Assembly: GCA_014898415.1 (NCBI GenBank)
Contig: RCTD01000002.1
Location: 310,001-374,000 of the forward strand
Origin: Stromatinia cepivora
Taxonomy: Eukaryota; Ascomycota; Leotiomycetes; Helotiales; Sclerotiniaceae
Reading direction: 5' to 3'
DNA: 64,000 bases
Shown here: positions 46,622 through 58,849 of the stretch, one piece after another
Layout: each line of letters begins with the position of its first letter
Position numbering within the stretch: the first letter of the stretch is position 1
The notes under the pieces: model-generated
Told to the model about the DNA's origin: nothing
Database searches by the model: none
The model's input: the letters and a program-made list of their open reading frames with translations, nothing else
Position numbers and translations under genes: made by a program

Positions 46622-46856
46622 TAGATTATCTATAGATAATCTGCAAATAATCTATATATTTATAGATTATTTATTTATTTATAGATAAATAGATTATCTG
46701 TAGATAATCCGCGGATTATCTGTATGGGATGGGTAATTTTGAAGTTTTGATGAATAATTTATAGAACGGGTGGGATCTTTGATAGATAACCTACGGAGCG
46801 GATTATCCACGGATTACCCATGGGTACAGATAATTTTTGCGCAGCCTAGGTGTAAG

Positions 46857-48575
46857 GATTTCGGTGAGCCTGTTAGGTCAGTGTGACGATTATATGCACT
46901 GTATATCTGTATCTAGGCTGATCTGTAAGGAGAAGGATCGATTTCTGCTAAATATAATTACACCAGGTAACGATATATATGAAAATAGGAATGTCACAAA
47001 CTCTCCTAAGTATCCTACAGATCGAATATGAAATGCCGACGTTGGTAGAATAGATTATAAGTAGGTAGGCTAATATGGAAGATAGATTATATAACCTCGG
47101 AAAGAGTTCGATCTATAGTCCTTGTATATTGGAAGACTGGATCTTGTAATTGAGGTCGTTCCGAGGATCAATTGGCATAGAATGTTATTCACAGTAAGAC
47201 TTTCACAACACTAGAATAAACACAGCATAAACTCCATTGCAGAGTCTCATTTCTATCAAGGGAAGGTTATTCGGATTCAGTTACACAAGAGATGGTCGTA
47301 AGTTGACGTGTCTTCCTAAACCAACCTACCTCCAATCTCCCCTTACATCGGTCTCGCCGCAGCTGAAAATTTCGACAGCATTGCCTCTCTCAAACCACAA
47401 ATCTTGATTTCGTACTTTGACCTCGATACCTTTGGCTGTTATGATGACGAGCAACCAACTCACCCGTAGTGTTTACTGGACGAGATACGAGGAATATAGT
47501 CGCCATCACCAAAACCACCTCGATGACCCTAACTATAGAACTCTTTCTGTGGGATCTATTTTCGTTCACAGTCTGCCTTGGACCTGGGCTAATTTGTGAG
47601 GAGAACAGCCGATCCTTATCATGGCTATCTACAAGGGGAAGGTCGTATGGCCTCGGAACAAGCTCTATTCGGGGCCATGGTTATATTACAAGGATGGACC
47701 TTACATTGAGCCTAGAAGGATGACCAGCTCAATATCCAAGTTTTGGTAAGATAGTTTGTTGGCGCCAGCATGGATATACGATCATCTGGAGCTACACGGT
47801 TTCATTTCTACGAAGGGAAGGTTCTTTTGGCATACTGGGGAGACGACAAGGGGCCATTGGGAGTATGTATGCTTTGTAGCCGATGATCGATAAATAGCGT
47901 TAGGGATATGTCTTGCACGGGAAGGGCTGTGTCAGGACTAAGGTGTTTGTATTATGGGAGTGCATGGAAGCTTGCGGAGGACGGCCTTTCTAGCGACCAA
48001 AGTCAAACTGCTACTGCGAATTCGACAATAATTGATTTCTCGGAATGGCAGCAAACAATTTTGATCGCACGAGCCAAAGTACACGCTGAGGACTACAATG
48101 AATTCGCCTCGGTCCTCCTTGCTGTTGCACATCCCCAACCCCCTCGAGTATGTTCTCGATAGCGCTGGTGATAAGGGGCTTGTTTCGGTCTTTGCTTGCC
48201 CCTCACAATATATTGCCCAATCGCAAAAATGCTTCACAATAGTGATATATCTGTTTAGTTGTTCAACCCTATTACAAATCGCTTTATCATAAAACAATAC
48301 AAATCGAACAAACTTTCTGCATTCCGAAACGAGCGATAGGCGGCCTATACCTTGATTTGGACTGAATTATGATAAGACAGATCTATTGCTATCAAAGATC
48401 CTGCAATCTACTATGAACTTCAAAACAGACAACCAAACACTACAAGCACCTAAACCGCATATTGATGATTACAAGAGATATAATAGAATTTGGAAATAGA
48501 TAAAAAACATAATATACTTGATCCTTCAACTGGAATTTAGTTTGTTTGGAATTACAGTTATTTCTGCAATCGGAC
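46857..48575. other. Unique-sequence island, possible decayed gene
   Basis: Ordinary composition and no transposon homology that I can see. Short frames only. Three places encode a similar motif in different frames: HFYQGKVIRI (~47249-47278), MAIYKGKVVWPRNKLYSGPW (from an ATG at 47622, frame open to 47751) and HFYEGKVLLAYWGDDKGPLG (~47801-47860). The frames 47908-48162 (plus) and 48297-47938 (minus) overlap and neither is convincing. It may be the relic of a repeat-containing gene. Confidence 0.3.
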
Positions 48576-48745
48576 TGTTACGTATACGTACAACGTGATC
48601 GATTCGAGCTCTAGTCGGAATGCAGCATTCCCTGAATAGACTAAATGAGTTTTCGACCTGTGTATATATAATCATATAATTCTACCTTTCGATCTATAAT
48701 TTTTAATTTTAAGAAATACTTAAATTATTCGATCATTATATTATA
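48576..48745 (+). repeat. 5' LTR of G1
   Basis: 170 bp. Starts TGTTACGTATACGTAC and contains a 12-bp perfect palindrome TACGTATACGTA (48579-48590) and the inverted repeat GGAATGC-A-GCATTCC (48617-48631). Confidence 0.9.
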
Positions 48746-49069
48746 TTATTAAAAGCTTCTCGAAATAAGAAATCGAATAATATATATATACACTCAAGCT
48801 TATACACATTCTATAAGTTCTAAATATACACTTATACTTTTACTTATATATATATACTTATAATATAATTTGTAAAGTTATCTTCCCTTTATTAAAATCT
48901 TTTTTGAAAAAACCTTTTATAACTTTTTAAAGATATTTATATTTAAACAACATTCCCTTCGATTTTATTTTATTTTTCAATAATAAAATCAATCAATTTT
49001 ATAATCAACGAATTACAAACCGAAATAATATAATAATATAAAGAGATCATTTTTTTATACTTTTTATTC

Positions 49070-50210
49070 CTAATTTGATCAATCCTATTCCAAAACCTTA
49101 CCTTCCCGATCCAGAAAAGTTTAATAAAAATATATAAAAATTCGATATCTAATTTCCTTTAATCAAAACTAAACTTCAAATAAATAATACTATAATCAAC
49201 AATTCCATTATTCAATTTTATTATATTTATTTTAATCTTGAATCTCAAATTCAAATTATAATATTGTTACAATTTTCGTTCGTCGATCAAATTATTCCCC
49301 TTGATTATAATACAATCCTTAATCAATTCTTTAGAGTTTACAATAACCCTAATAAGATTTAAAAAACTAAAGATTGTTTTTATATTTTGAAATAAAATAT
49401 TGATTCATTATATACTTATATTACTGTCACACCAAAAGTGACGCCACTCTTGACGAATGGTTAATTGGGTTGATATAGTAATCATTTCCCGTGACAATTA
49501 CAAAATTCGAAAAAATCTTATACAAAACTCATAATCAAAACTAACCTGATTCAAATAAAATATTTACCTTTTATAATAAATTCAACTCAATTTTATATAA
49601 TTGGTTTGCTCAATAATTCAATTTATTCTATTCCTACTCTGAATTTATACAAATTATATAACAACTAATTGTTCGTTCAACCAATAATTTCATTCCTAAT
49701 AGAATTACTAGTTCCATTCCTTATATATTATAATACCCTAATTCTTACTCTCAAAATCATTTTAATTTAATAAATATATCTAATATCAATTATACTCTAA
49801 ATATACTCAATTCCGATCTTATTCTAATATTATCATCAAAAGTATCCTTTTAGCTTCAATAATTAAAAGCTCCCGAATTTACTCCATAAAAGCAAATTCG
49901 CTTTCATAAAAAGAATAGATATACAAAATATAGATCTTTACATTATTAGATTTGTATTTATCACTTGGATTTATATAATAAAATATATGATTCATTTAAT
50001 TCAGTTAATCGTTTTACATTAATTATTTTGGATGATAATGATACAAATTCAGAATAAAATGAAGAAAAAATAGAAAAGGAATTGGAGGCTTTAATATATT
50101 TAGAAAATATGATCAACGGATATACTTTTTTTAATCGAATAAAGAAAGCGACAGATACCACTGAATTTATACATTTGATCGAATTGATGAATAAAATTAA
50201 TGATTCATAA
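49070..50210 (+). pseudogene. Gag pseudogene of G1
   Basis: Sense-strand reading shows NPIPKPYLPDPEKFNKN, then QFYYIYFNLESQIQ, YNTILNQFFRVYNNPNKI, KFEKILYKTHNQ, NSILYNWFAQ-FNLFYSYS, and towards the end LENMINGYTFFNRIKKATD. This is the pattern of fungal retrotransposon Gag (capsid) proteins: a conserved LPDPEKF entry, a run of helices, and a PYSYSEF-like end. A dozen or so in-frame stops occur at expected Gln/Trp positions. No protease, RT or integrase follows before the 3' LTR, so the element must borrow pol in trans. Confidence 0.7.
49425..49496. mobile_element. 72-bp LTR-like insertion
   Basis: TGTCACACC ... CCCGTGACA with inverted ends TGTCAC/GTGACA, flanked by perfect ATTAC duplications (49420-49424 and 49497-49501). 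The empty site is visible in G2 and G3, which read tatattacaaaattcg without it. It is far shorter than any other LTR here. Confidence 0.75.
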
Positions 50211-50285
50211 TTATAATTGTTTTCGGGCTCTTTTATATCATTTGTTTAAAACATTCAAAACAAGCTTTTATATAAAAAAGGATAG

Positions 50286-50455
50286 TATTATATATATATA
50301 TAATATAATCGATTCGAGCCCTAATCGGAATACAATATTCCCTGAATAGATTAAATGAGCTCTCGGCCTATATATATATAATCATATAGTTCTATCTTTC
50401 GATCTGTAGCTTTTAATTCTAAAAGATACTCAAGTTATTCGGCCGTTGTGTCACA
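50286..50455 (+). repeat. 3' LTR of G1
   Basis: 170 bp; the start is RIP-mutated (TATTATATATAT) and the end intact (GGCCGTTGTGTCACA). Confidence 0.9.
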
Positions 50456-50691
50456 CGGACTATCCGCCGATTGTGATCTGTATGCTACAGGCTGGGATGA
50501 GTGAGAGGATGAGATATGCAGCACAGTGGGTGAGGGTAAGTAGAATTAAAGGATTTGGTGGTGGACGAACTTTGAAAGACACGTCAGTTTATGTAAGTAT
50601 GAAAATAAACAGTTTAGTCAATTTCCGTCTAGTAGAAATTTTGCAACAATAATAAATAGGATTGGTTAAGTAAGTTAAGCCTATAATAAAC
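50456..50691. other. Unique sequence between G1 and the next LTR
   Basis: Continuation of the island left of G1 (aatcggactatccgccgatt across the insertion site). A 68-codon frame (50446-50652) has no recognised motif and starts inside the LTR. Confidence 0.3.
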
Positions 50692-50998
50692 TGTTAAGAT
50701 CCGTCCGATATCTCTTCACGTAAGAGGCTACTGGTGTCGTACGGACAGGTGACTCCGAAGCTGAACCTAATAAATATAGTCTTTCTCCATTCATATATGG
50801 GATGAGCTATCTTACCCCGTATAGTATTGTGTATATAAACCTAAACATTTTCCTTTAATCCTAAAAAGGATCAGATTCAAAGGATTTTAGGAATTCTAAA
50901 AGATTATTAACTAAATTGAATACTATTCCAAACCTATTACCTTATTATATTATAATCTTTTATTTCGTAAGGTATCCTTCCTAACCTTATCCTTAATA
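50692..50998 (+). repeat. Probable 5' LTR of a further LTR element (I)
   Basis: 307 bp, TGTTAAGATCCGTCCG to TCCTTAATA, inverted TGTTAAG/CTTAA(C)A ends, with a TATA-like tgtatataaacc near 50830. No matching duplication follows its right end, and a gag-like region does, so it reads as a 5' LTR rather than a solo one. The 3' LTR is not in the window. Confidence 0.55.
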
Positions 50999-52327
50999 TA
51001 TTATATCACAATAAATATATATAATATTATATTATATATATTTTTTTTATATTATATATAGATTTCATTGATCATTTATTACGTTATATGATAGTATTAT
51101 ATAAGTCTAAATACTTTGACTATCATTATATAAGTTTTTGGCTCAAAAACAATATCAATAAACAAAAATATAATATTAATAATGTTGTTATTGCAAAATA
51201 ATTCTTTTTTATTTCTCTTAAATAAACTATATCATCATCAAAAACTAACCCTCCTCAGATTCAATCTGATTAAAGGCAATCCATTTACAAATTTGAAAAA
51301 GGATCTATGATGAATCTGTAATTATTTATTATTCTTCAAATTATAAAACAATAAGCATCCCTATAAGAATTCTACAATGAATAAGATTTTAATGAAGAAT
51401 CGAGTGAAGATTCTAACGATGATGATGTTTTTGAAGATCAAGTATTATTATATAAGCAATTATCAATCCTAGTTGTCATTTTGTTTTCATCGATTTCGAA
51501 TTCATTTTTTTTTGTTAATTTATTCTTTTTTGTTATATTTCAATTACGATATTCTCTTTTCGATATATATAAAACTGTAGATTATTTTGTTAATATAGCA
51601 AACTTACAATAACAAATTTTGATAAAATAGAGTTAGAAGAATCAATTCCAGTTTGTTCTAATTATTTTTTCTTTCTTCGATATCGCTATAACTGATGCGG
51701 AATTTGTTATCCTTGATGGAATGATTATTGATAATTCTTTTAATTGGATTATTCGAATGTATCAATATATAATGGAAGTGTTATAAGGTTTAGGGGTATT
51801 TTTATAATATATTGATCACAGTTATTATAAAAGCTTTCAAGAAATCAAAATATAATATAAGATAATGAAGTAGGATTATGAAACTATAATCCAGGTATAT
51901 TGCTTTAATATATAATTGACAAAGGAACAAGGTTGACAATTGTGATAATACTTTAAGGAATTGGCCTATATCGTTATACAGAAAATATAGAGGACAATTA
52001 TTATCTTTGTAGTTGAAAAACAAATCAGATCTCAAATTATTAACAAATTAAAAGAAGTTGTTTAAGTATATCAGAATACTTTATATAAGATACAAATTGA
52101 GCTTTATTGATAATATAAATTTCAATTATTTATAATCGATGGGATTGGTAATAAAGAGATCTAGATCAAGGATTTTCTTGTTCAAGAATATTTGGATTCT
52201 ATATTTATTGATGAAAAGTTTCGTCGATAGATTGATGATCTTTGAACTTATATCCGGGATATAATAATTGAACTTTGAGATCAACAAAATCGAAATCAAT
52301 TTGTTGATGTTGATTCTATTATATATA
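50999..52327 (+). pseudogene. Interior and gag remnant of element I
   Basis: Very AT-rich. Between ~51700 and 52265 the plus strand, read through stops, shows a Gag-like series (WNDY, SIYNGSV, QEIKI, TKEQG, FKELAYIVIQKI) as in Gag proteins of fungal copia elements. Interrupted at 52328 by copia copy B; the rest lies outside the window. Confidence 0.4.
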
Positions 52328-54623
52328 TGTCACGGAAAGCCCTGTGATCCCCTGTATCCTACGAAGGATCAGAGGGTATGCTTTCCAATCGGAATGAAGG
52401 ATCTTCTAGCCCTTACCAATCTACTGATTGATAAAGTGATCCTGATATACTAATAAACAAAGATCTAGTTTAATTAAGATATATATTAATTAGATAATCA
52501 TTTATTTGTTCTATATATATAGCTTTTATTTTATATAATTAAGAATAAATCATTCAATTCTTTTATTCTATTAATTATATATATCATTTATTCCCCGATC
52601 CCTGAAAGTGCTTTGTAATCATACTATTTTGTGATAATTATAAACTCAATAGCCCTTAAATCTATATAACTTTCTATTCAATGATTATTGAATATTTAAG
52701 GGATTATTTTTAAAATATTATTTCTATTTTATTTATAATTCAATATTCATATCAATTCAGTTATTTTTATTCAATATAATAAAGGATTAAAACGATCTTC
52801 TTTTTATAATCTATATTCAATGATCGGAATAGTATTTATATTTGAAAAATAAATATTAAGTTTAAGGAATTTGGGATTTAGTTAATTTAGAGAATGATTT
52901 GTTTATTTCTATATTAGTTATATTTATTTCAAGTTTCGATTTGATAAATGAATCTATTTGTATTCAAATCGATTAGTTTTTAATCAAATTATTTGTTTTA
53001 TTTTTCGTTATTGATTTTCAAATCAAATATGATTAAAAGAAACAAATTCAATATCAAAAGGAATTCTTGGAATATCTTATAGTAATTTAATTTAAGGAAG
53101 ATGCAAATAGAGATACAAAGATAAAAGATTTTGATAATAATATATTGGGATCTATTTTTAATAGATTCATTATTTTATTTTCAATCATTTTCTAAGAAAT
53201 CTCTTTCGAGCTTGTTTTTTTGTAATTGAAGTATTGATATTGATAATAAGAATATATATAGAATTATAAAGTTTTTTATAATATTTATAAATGAATTGAA
53301 TTATTAATTGATCAAATATATTTTATAGAGTTATTTATTCTTAATCAAAATATTACAATTCTTTTATTCAAAATTATTATTAATGTATTCAAAAGGAAGT
53401 TTGCATTTACAATAACTATTTTTAAGCTCATAGTATTATAAGAATATCGGTCTGTTTTAGCGTAAGTTTTGTTCGGCAAAATCGATTTTATCAAATAGTA
53501 TAAGGATTGGATTATAGTTTATATCAAAGCTTTTGTATACGAGATCACTAAGGTACAGGATGAAATCGCTATTAACACTTTTTTACAAGCTGTTGGTACT
53601 AGGATGCTTCCAATTTGGGCAAATATTATGATCTTTAGTATTTGCAATGCAAAACATCAAAATAAAAGGTATCATTTGTTCCAATTGCACCGATTGCGCT
53701 TGTATTTATACGAAGCAAATCATTTCTTGTATTCCAAATGATCATTAATCATCTCAGGCCTTTTACAAAATCTAATAAAATCTTTTTGATTTCGATAAAG
53801 AGTATAACAATACATTATAGTTTTTATTGATCAAAGAAATATATTGTAACAAGATCTTTTTATATTCAATTTATTACAAAATATACAATAAAGTATTTAT
53901 AATTATTCAAAACTTTATAATCTGGATTTATTATAAATATAGTTTAGCGATTATAATAATTAAATAGAATAATAATATATTTGTTATTGGAATTATAAGA
54001 GCAATATTATTTGAGAAATCAATCAAATAAAAAGGTATCGAATTTGAACTATCTTTGTTTTATATATATGAATTCAATAAAGTATGAAAATATATAGGAT
54101 AAGAAATAATTATAAAATAAATAAAAATGCAGATTATAATAAATTTATCGGATAAATTGTAAATAGAAGTAATACAAATTGTTATTTATTTATATAATAT
54201 AAGTTCTTTGAAGACTAAATCCTTCAAATCGTTTAATAAAATATTCGATATATAATTCTATGATTATTTTTGCAAAGATAATCTTTTGCTTGTAAAGAAA
54301 ATATTTGACGATCTTTACTTCAATTGGAATAGAATCTATAGATATAGATACTGAGTTTATTCTTTGAATAAGAATAAAGAAACTGGAATTAATAAGAAAT
54401 GATACAAAATCAATTTTTAAATATATATTGAATATTTGATGGGTTATATTCTAGATATATTGATCTATTATATATAGATATTTAAATTCGATAAAGTTAT
54501 TATTATTTGAAATATAATATTCAATAAGGAATTCATTTATTGTATAGATTCCATTAATCGAATAATTGATATTCATATTATAAAAGAGTTTAAATAGTTT
54601 ATTAAAGCTTTTGATTTATAAGA
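52328..54623 (+). mobile_element. Copia A-family copy B, left part
   Basis: 5' LTR 52328-52636 (309 bp), then gag and integrase sequence collinear with element A except for a deletion that joins A positions ~15842 and ~16951 (visible at ~53633). It breaks at 54624, where copy C is inserted in the integrase/linker region. Heavily RIP-mutated. The remainder lies beyond the window. Confidence 0.85.
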
Positions 54624-56523
54624 TGTCACGGAAAGCCCTGTGATCCCCTGTATCCTACAAAGGATCAAAGTGTATACTTTCCAATCGGAATGAAGGATCT
54701 CCTACCCTTATCAATCTACCGATTAATAAAATGATCCTGATATATTAATAAATAAAGATTTAGTTTAATTAAGATATATATCGATTAGATAACTATTTAT
54801 TTGTTTTATATATATAATTCTTGATTTATATAATCAAGGGTAAATCATTCAATTCTTTTATTCTACCAATCATATATATTATTTATTTTATAATCTCTGA
54901 AAGTGCTTTGTAATTATATTATCCTATAATAATTATAAATCCGATAATCTTTAAAATCTATATAACTTTTTATCTAATAATTATTAAATATTTAAGGGAT
55001 TATTTTTAAAAATATCATTTCTATTTTATTTATAATTCAATATTTATATCAATTCAATTATTTTCATTTAATATAATAAAGAATCAAAACAATCTTTTTC
55101 TTATAATTTATATTCAATGATCGGAATGGTATTTACACTTAAAAAATAAATATCAAATTCAAAGAATCTGGGATTTAATTAATCCAAAAAACAATTTGTT
55201 TGTTTCTATATTAATTATATCTATTTTAAATTTTGATTTAATAAATAAACTTATTTATACTTAAATCGATTGATTCTTAATCAAATTATTTGTTCTATCT
55301 TTCATTATTGATCTTCAAGTTAAATATAATTAAAAGAAACAAATTCAATACCAAAAGAAATTCTCGGAATATCTTATAATGATTCAATTCAGAAAAGATA
55401 TAAATAAAGATATAAAAATAAAAGATTCCAATAATAATATATCAGGATTTATTTCTAATAAACCTATTATTTTATTTTCAATCATCTTTTAAGAAATCTC
55501 CTTTAAACTTGTTTTTTTTCAATTGAAATATCGATACTGATAATAAGAATATATATAGAATTATAAAGTTTTTTGAAATATTTATAAATGAATTGAATTA
55601 TCAATTGATTAAATATATTTTATAAAATTATTCATTTTTAATCAAAGTATTATAACTTTTTTATTCAAAACGATTATTAATGTATTCAAAAGGAAATTTG
55701 TATCTACAATAATTATTACTAAATTCATAATACTATAAGAATATCGATCTATTCTAATATAAGTTTTGTTTAGCAAAATCAATCTTATCAAATGATATAT
55801 AGATTGGATTATCGTTTATATCAAAACTTTTGTATATAAAATCATTGAGATATAGAATAAAATCGTTATTAATATTTTTCTACAAGTTATTAATACCAAA
55901 ATGCTTTTAATCTAAACAAATACTATAATTATATAAATCAAGATAAACAATCAATTTGGATTATTCAATCTTTCATTTAAACAATTTGGAAATATTTTTA
56001 AAGGATTAATTTTTCAGGATTTTATTTTCTCAAGAATTAAAAAAGAAATATATTCTATATTTACTTTTTCTTAAAATAATAAAAAATCTAAAAAGAATAA
56101 AAAGAATATCAATTTTAGAAACAATCAAAAAATCAAGAAGATTTGGGAATATCCTTGTAGAATTGAATTTGAATAAAACAACAGAATTGATTATACCTAT
56201 ACTACTTACAATTGCAAAGCCATAAAATTAACATTCACTGAAAGGATCAATTTATTATTTAAAAGGGTATTCAGCGAAAACGAACTACAAGCAATTAGGG
56301 ATCGAATAAGATTATATTTATAGAAGTAATTTCATTTTGATTGAATCAAAAGGAAATGAATAAAAAGTTCTATTAATTCTTCAGAACCTTCAATTAATAT
56401 TATTATCTTGAATACTCGATATAATCAATCAGAAGTATATTTTATAATAATAAAAATATATTATTTATTTAATAACATTTTGTTTGATAATTGTAATATT
56501 ATATATATTATGAATAATATATC
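54624..56523 (+). mobile_element. Copia A-family copy C, left part, inside B
   Basis: 5' LTR 54624-54931 (308 bp), then gag sequence collinear with A ~14848-16441. It breaks at 56524, where copy D is inserted in inverse orientation. The most decayed family-A copy in the window. Confidence 0.85.
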
Positions 56524-56832
56524 TATCACGGGATAGTATGATTACACAGCACTTTCAGGGATCGTTGAATAGGTGGTACACGTGATTGATAGAGTAAAAG
56601 AATTGAATGATTTGCTTTTAATTATATGAATCAAGAGCTGTATATATAGAACAAATAAATGATTATCTAATCGATATATATTTTAATTAGATTAGATCTT
56701 TGTTTATTAGTATATCAGGATTATTTTATCAATTAATGGATTAATAAGGGTTAATAGATCCTTTATTCTGATTGGAAAGTATACATTTTGATTTTTCATA
56801 AGATATAAGGGATTGCGGGGCTTTCCGTAATA
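56524..56832 (-). repeat. 3' LTR of copia copy D
   Basis: 309 bp, collinear in reverse with the other family-A LTRs; a polypurine tract lies on its internal side. Confidence 0.9.
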
Positions 56833-57220
56833 TATCCCCCAGATCGGAAAGCGATCTGAAACAAATGGAAAGGTATAGAAAGTGGTAATTCATATAATTC
56901 GTAAATGAATATATAAGGTGATTATAAATAGATATCAATTAAGGATTGGTATAATATATAAATCTAAAATGATTTTGGTATCTTTAGAATAAAAAAGAAT
57001 TTGAGTATATATAAATTGCAAATTTCTTTTGATCTTTGATTTGCTATCTGCGATATTCTTCAAAATCAAGATTTTGAATAATAAAAAGAAAGTTTTCTGT
57101 TAAAAGAATATAGATGATTAATTGATCCTGTAATATAGTAATTGAGAATATATGTAATTGTTAGATTACAATATATTGATTGTGATGGTGAAATAAAATA
57201 AATGAATTTTTTAAAGGTAT

Positions 57221-58837
57221 ATGGATCCCCTTTTTGTATTTTTGTTTTTGTTTTAATTAAGTTTTTATTGATTATTATTATATTTAAGATTTCGGGGTTT
57301 AAGAAAGTTAAATAAACGAATCTTAGTTGTATTAGGTAAACGGTGATTGAGAAGAAAGTTTTGAAAGAATCGAATATAAAAGAAGATCCTAATATTCTTT
57401 CAAGGGATTAACAAATCGAATAGAGAGAATTAATAAATCTAGTATAGATAACAAATCAAAATATCGATTTCTGGGAGTATAGTTTAATTAAATCTATTTT
57501 TAGAATAATATACCGTTATTTATTTCAGAAATCGTTCCTCTTTATTAAAGGAATTGTTACTCGTTGTAGTCAATTATTAATTATAAATTCAAATAGTAAT
57601 TTAAAGGTAAATTTTATTTTTGAATCCTATTATATAATTGAAAAGTTTTATTAATCTTGTATTTGTAATTATCGAAACAAAGATTATTCGATAAAGGAGA
57701 AAAAAGAGGAAGTGTTTCTTTATTTGATAATGATGATTTATTCGATTCTTTGATATTGGGTTTTTCGAATAATGAATTAAATGAAGAAAAGAAAGAAAAA
57801 AGATTATCGAAAGTTGCTGGTTTTTTAATCAAAATAAGAGATGAAGGGAATTGTAAGGAAAGAAATGATCATTTATATATTTGATATATGAAATCGTTGA
57901 TTGTTGGGAGATATAATTTCTATAACGAATGCTTTGTTGATTCTTCCAAGCCGAATAATTATCGGTGTTGGAATTGTGGTATTCATTTGTGTACTTTTTT
58001 GTTGGTTTTCCTTCATTTTTTAGTAGATTATTATATCGCTGTTTATCGGCAAAATTCGAAAGTAAGTTCTTTGTTTATTCTTTACTTTTATAATATATTG
58101 ATTATTGGTTGTATAGTTTAAATAGGGATATAGAATTGTGATGAAGATGATATTGGAGATCGAGAAGAAGAAAGAAGTTATTCTTTCGTTTCTGTATCGT
58201 CGTTCCCCCTTTTCTTGTTGTATTATTTATTGGAGTTTTCGAAAGGCCGAGTGGAAGAAGTATATTATGATTTCGGAGAGCGATAGTAAGGATGAGAGAA
58301 AAAGAGTGATGGAGAAGAAAAGGAGGAAAGAATAGGTGGTATATTCAAAGAAAAGGGAAAGGAGAGATAATCCCTTAGCTTTTGTAGTATTGATAATACC
58401 AATAGTTTTGATTGTTCTAATTGTTTTTCGTTTTTTGATTGTTATGGATAATCTAGAGATTCTTTTATTTGAATTTCAAATTATTGAGTTTAGAAAGAAA
58501 TTTATTTTTCTTCGAAAATAGAAAAATGAAGAGTGGAGAAATGATCGATCTTAATTGTTCTTTGTTTTCCGATGAATATAGAGTATATGAATTGGAATGT
58601 ATTATAGAAAAATATAATAGTTTGGGATACCAAATAGGATTCATTTTATTTATATTAAAGGGAAGAAATACAAGTTCCAGATTGTTATTATTCAAATTTT
58701 ATGATTGTTGTTATTTAAGTTTTATAATTCTGTTGTTTATATTTTGTAGATTGAGGAGGGATCGGAAGTGTTCGAACTTTTGTTTTGTAAGGTTCTTAAT
58801 GAGTTTATTAGTAGTCATATCGGTGGTTGATAGATAG
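57221..58837 (+). pseudogene. Accessory region of copia D (antisense to pol), homologous to 22133-20595
   Basis: Same order as in element A: ATG at 57221 with a hydrophobic start (MDPLFVFLFLF); an acidic/Lys-rich stretch at ~57725-57865 (NELNEEKKEKRLSKVAGFLI); a hydrophobic segment at ~57945-58010 (IIIGVGIVVFICVLFCW); GTAAGT at 58062-58067 with AG acceptors at 58116 or 58125; ATG at 58141 (MKMILEIEKKKEVILSF), open to a single stop at 58334; a hydrophobic run VLIIPIVLIVLIVFRFLIV; and the C-terminal frame 58469-58837 (YRVYELECIIEKYNSLGYQI). Many residues equal those of A while others differ by transitions. No recognised family. Confidence 0.45.
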
Positions 58838-58849
58838 GTTATATAAAAG

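Larger units (their letters stand above)
44387..46848. mobile_element. Second hAT-like MITE, carrying an LTR element
   Basis: Inverted ends TAGGCTGCGCAA (44387-44398) and TTGCGCAGCCTA (46837-46848), flanked by 8-bp duplications GGTGTAAA and GGTGTAAG (7 of 8 equal). GC-rich subterminal blocks (ggtacccgcgggacgg; gattacccatgggtac) enclose attatctatagattat palindromic units, as in the copy at 6690. Without the nested element about 900 bp remain, with no transposase. Confidence 0.78.
48576..50455 (+). mobile_element. Gag-only LTR element G1, complete
   Basis: 1880 bp with two 170-bp LTRs and perfect CGGAC duplications (48571-48575 and 50456-50460). The 1540-bp interior encodes only a Gag-like protein. 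It is the reference copy for G2 and G3. The duplications and 3' LTR end are unmutated while the interior is RIP-mutated. A 72-bp insertion is nested at 49425-49496. Confidence 0.9.
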
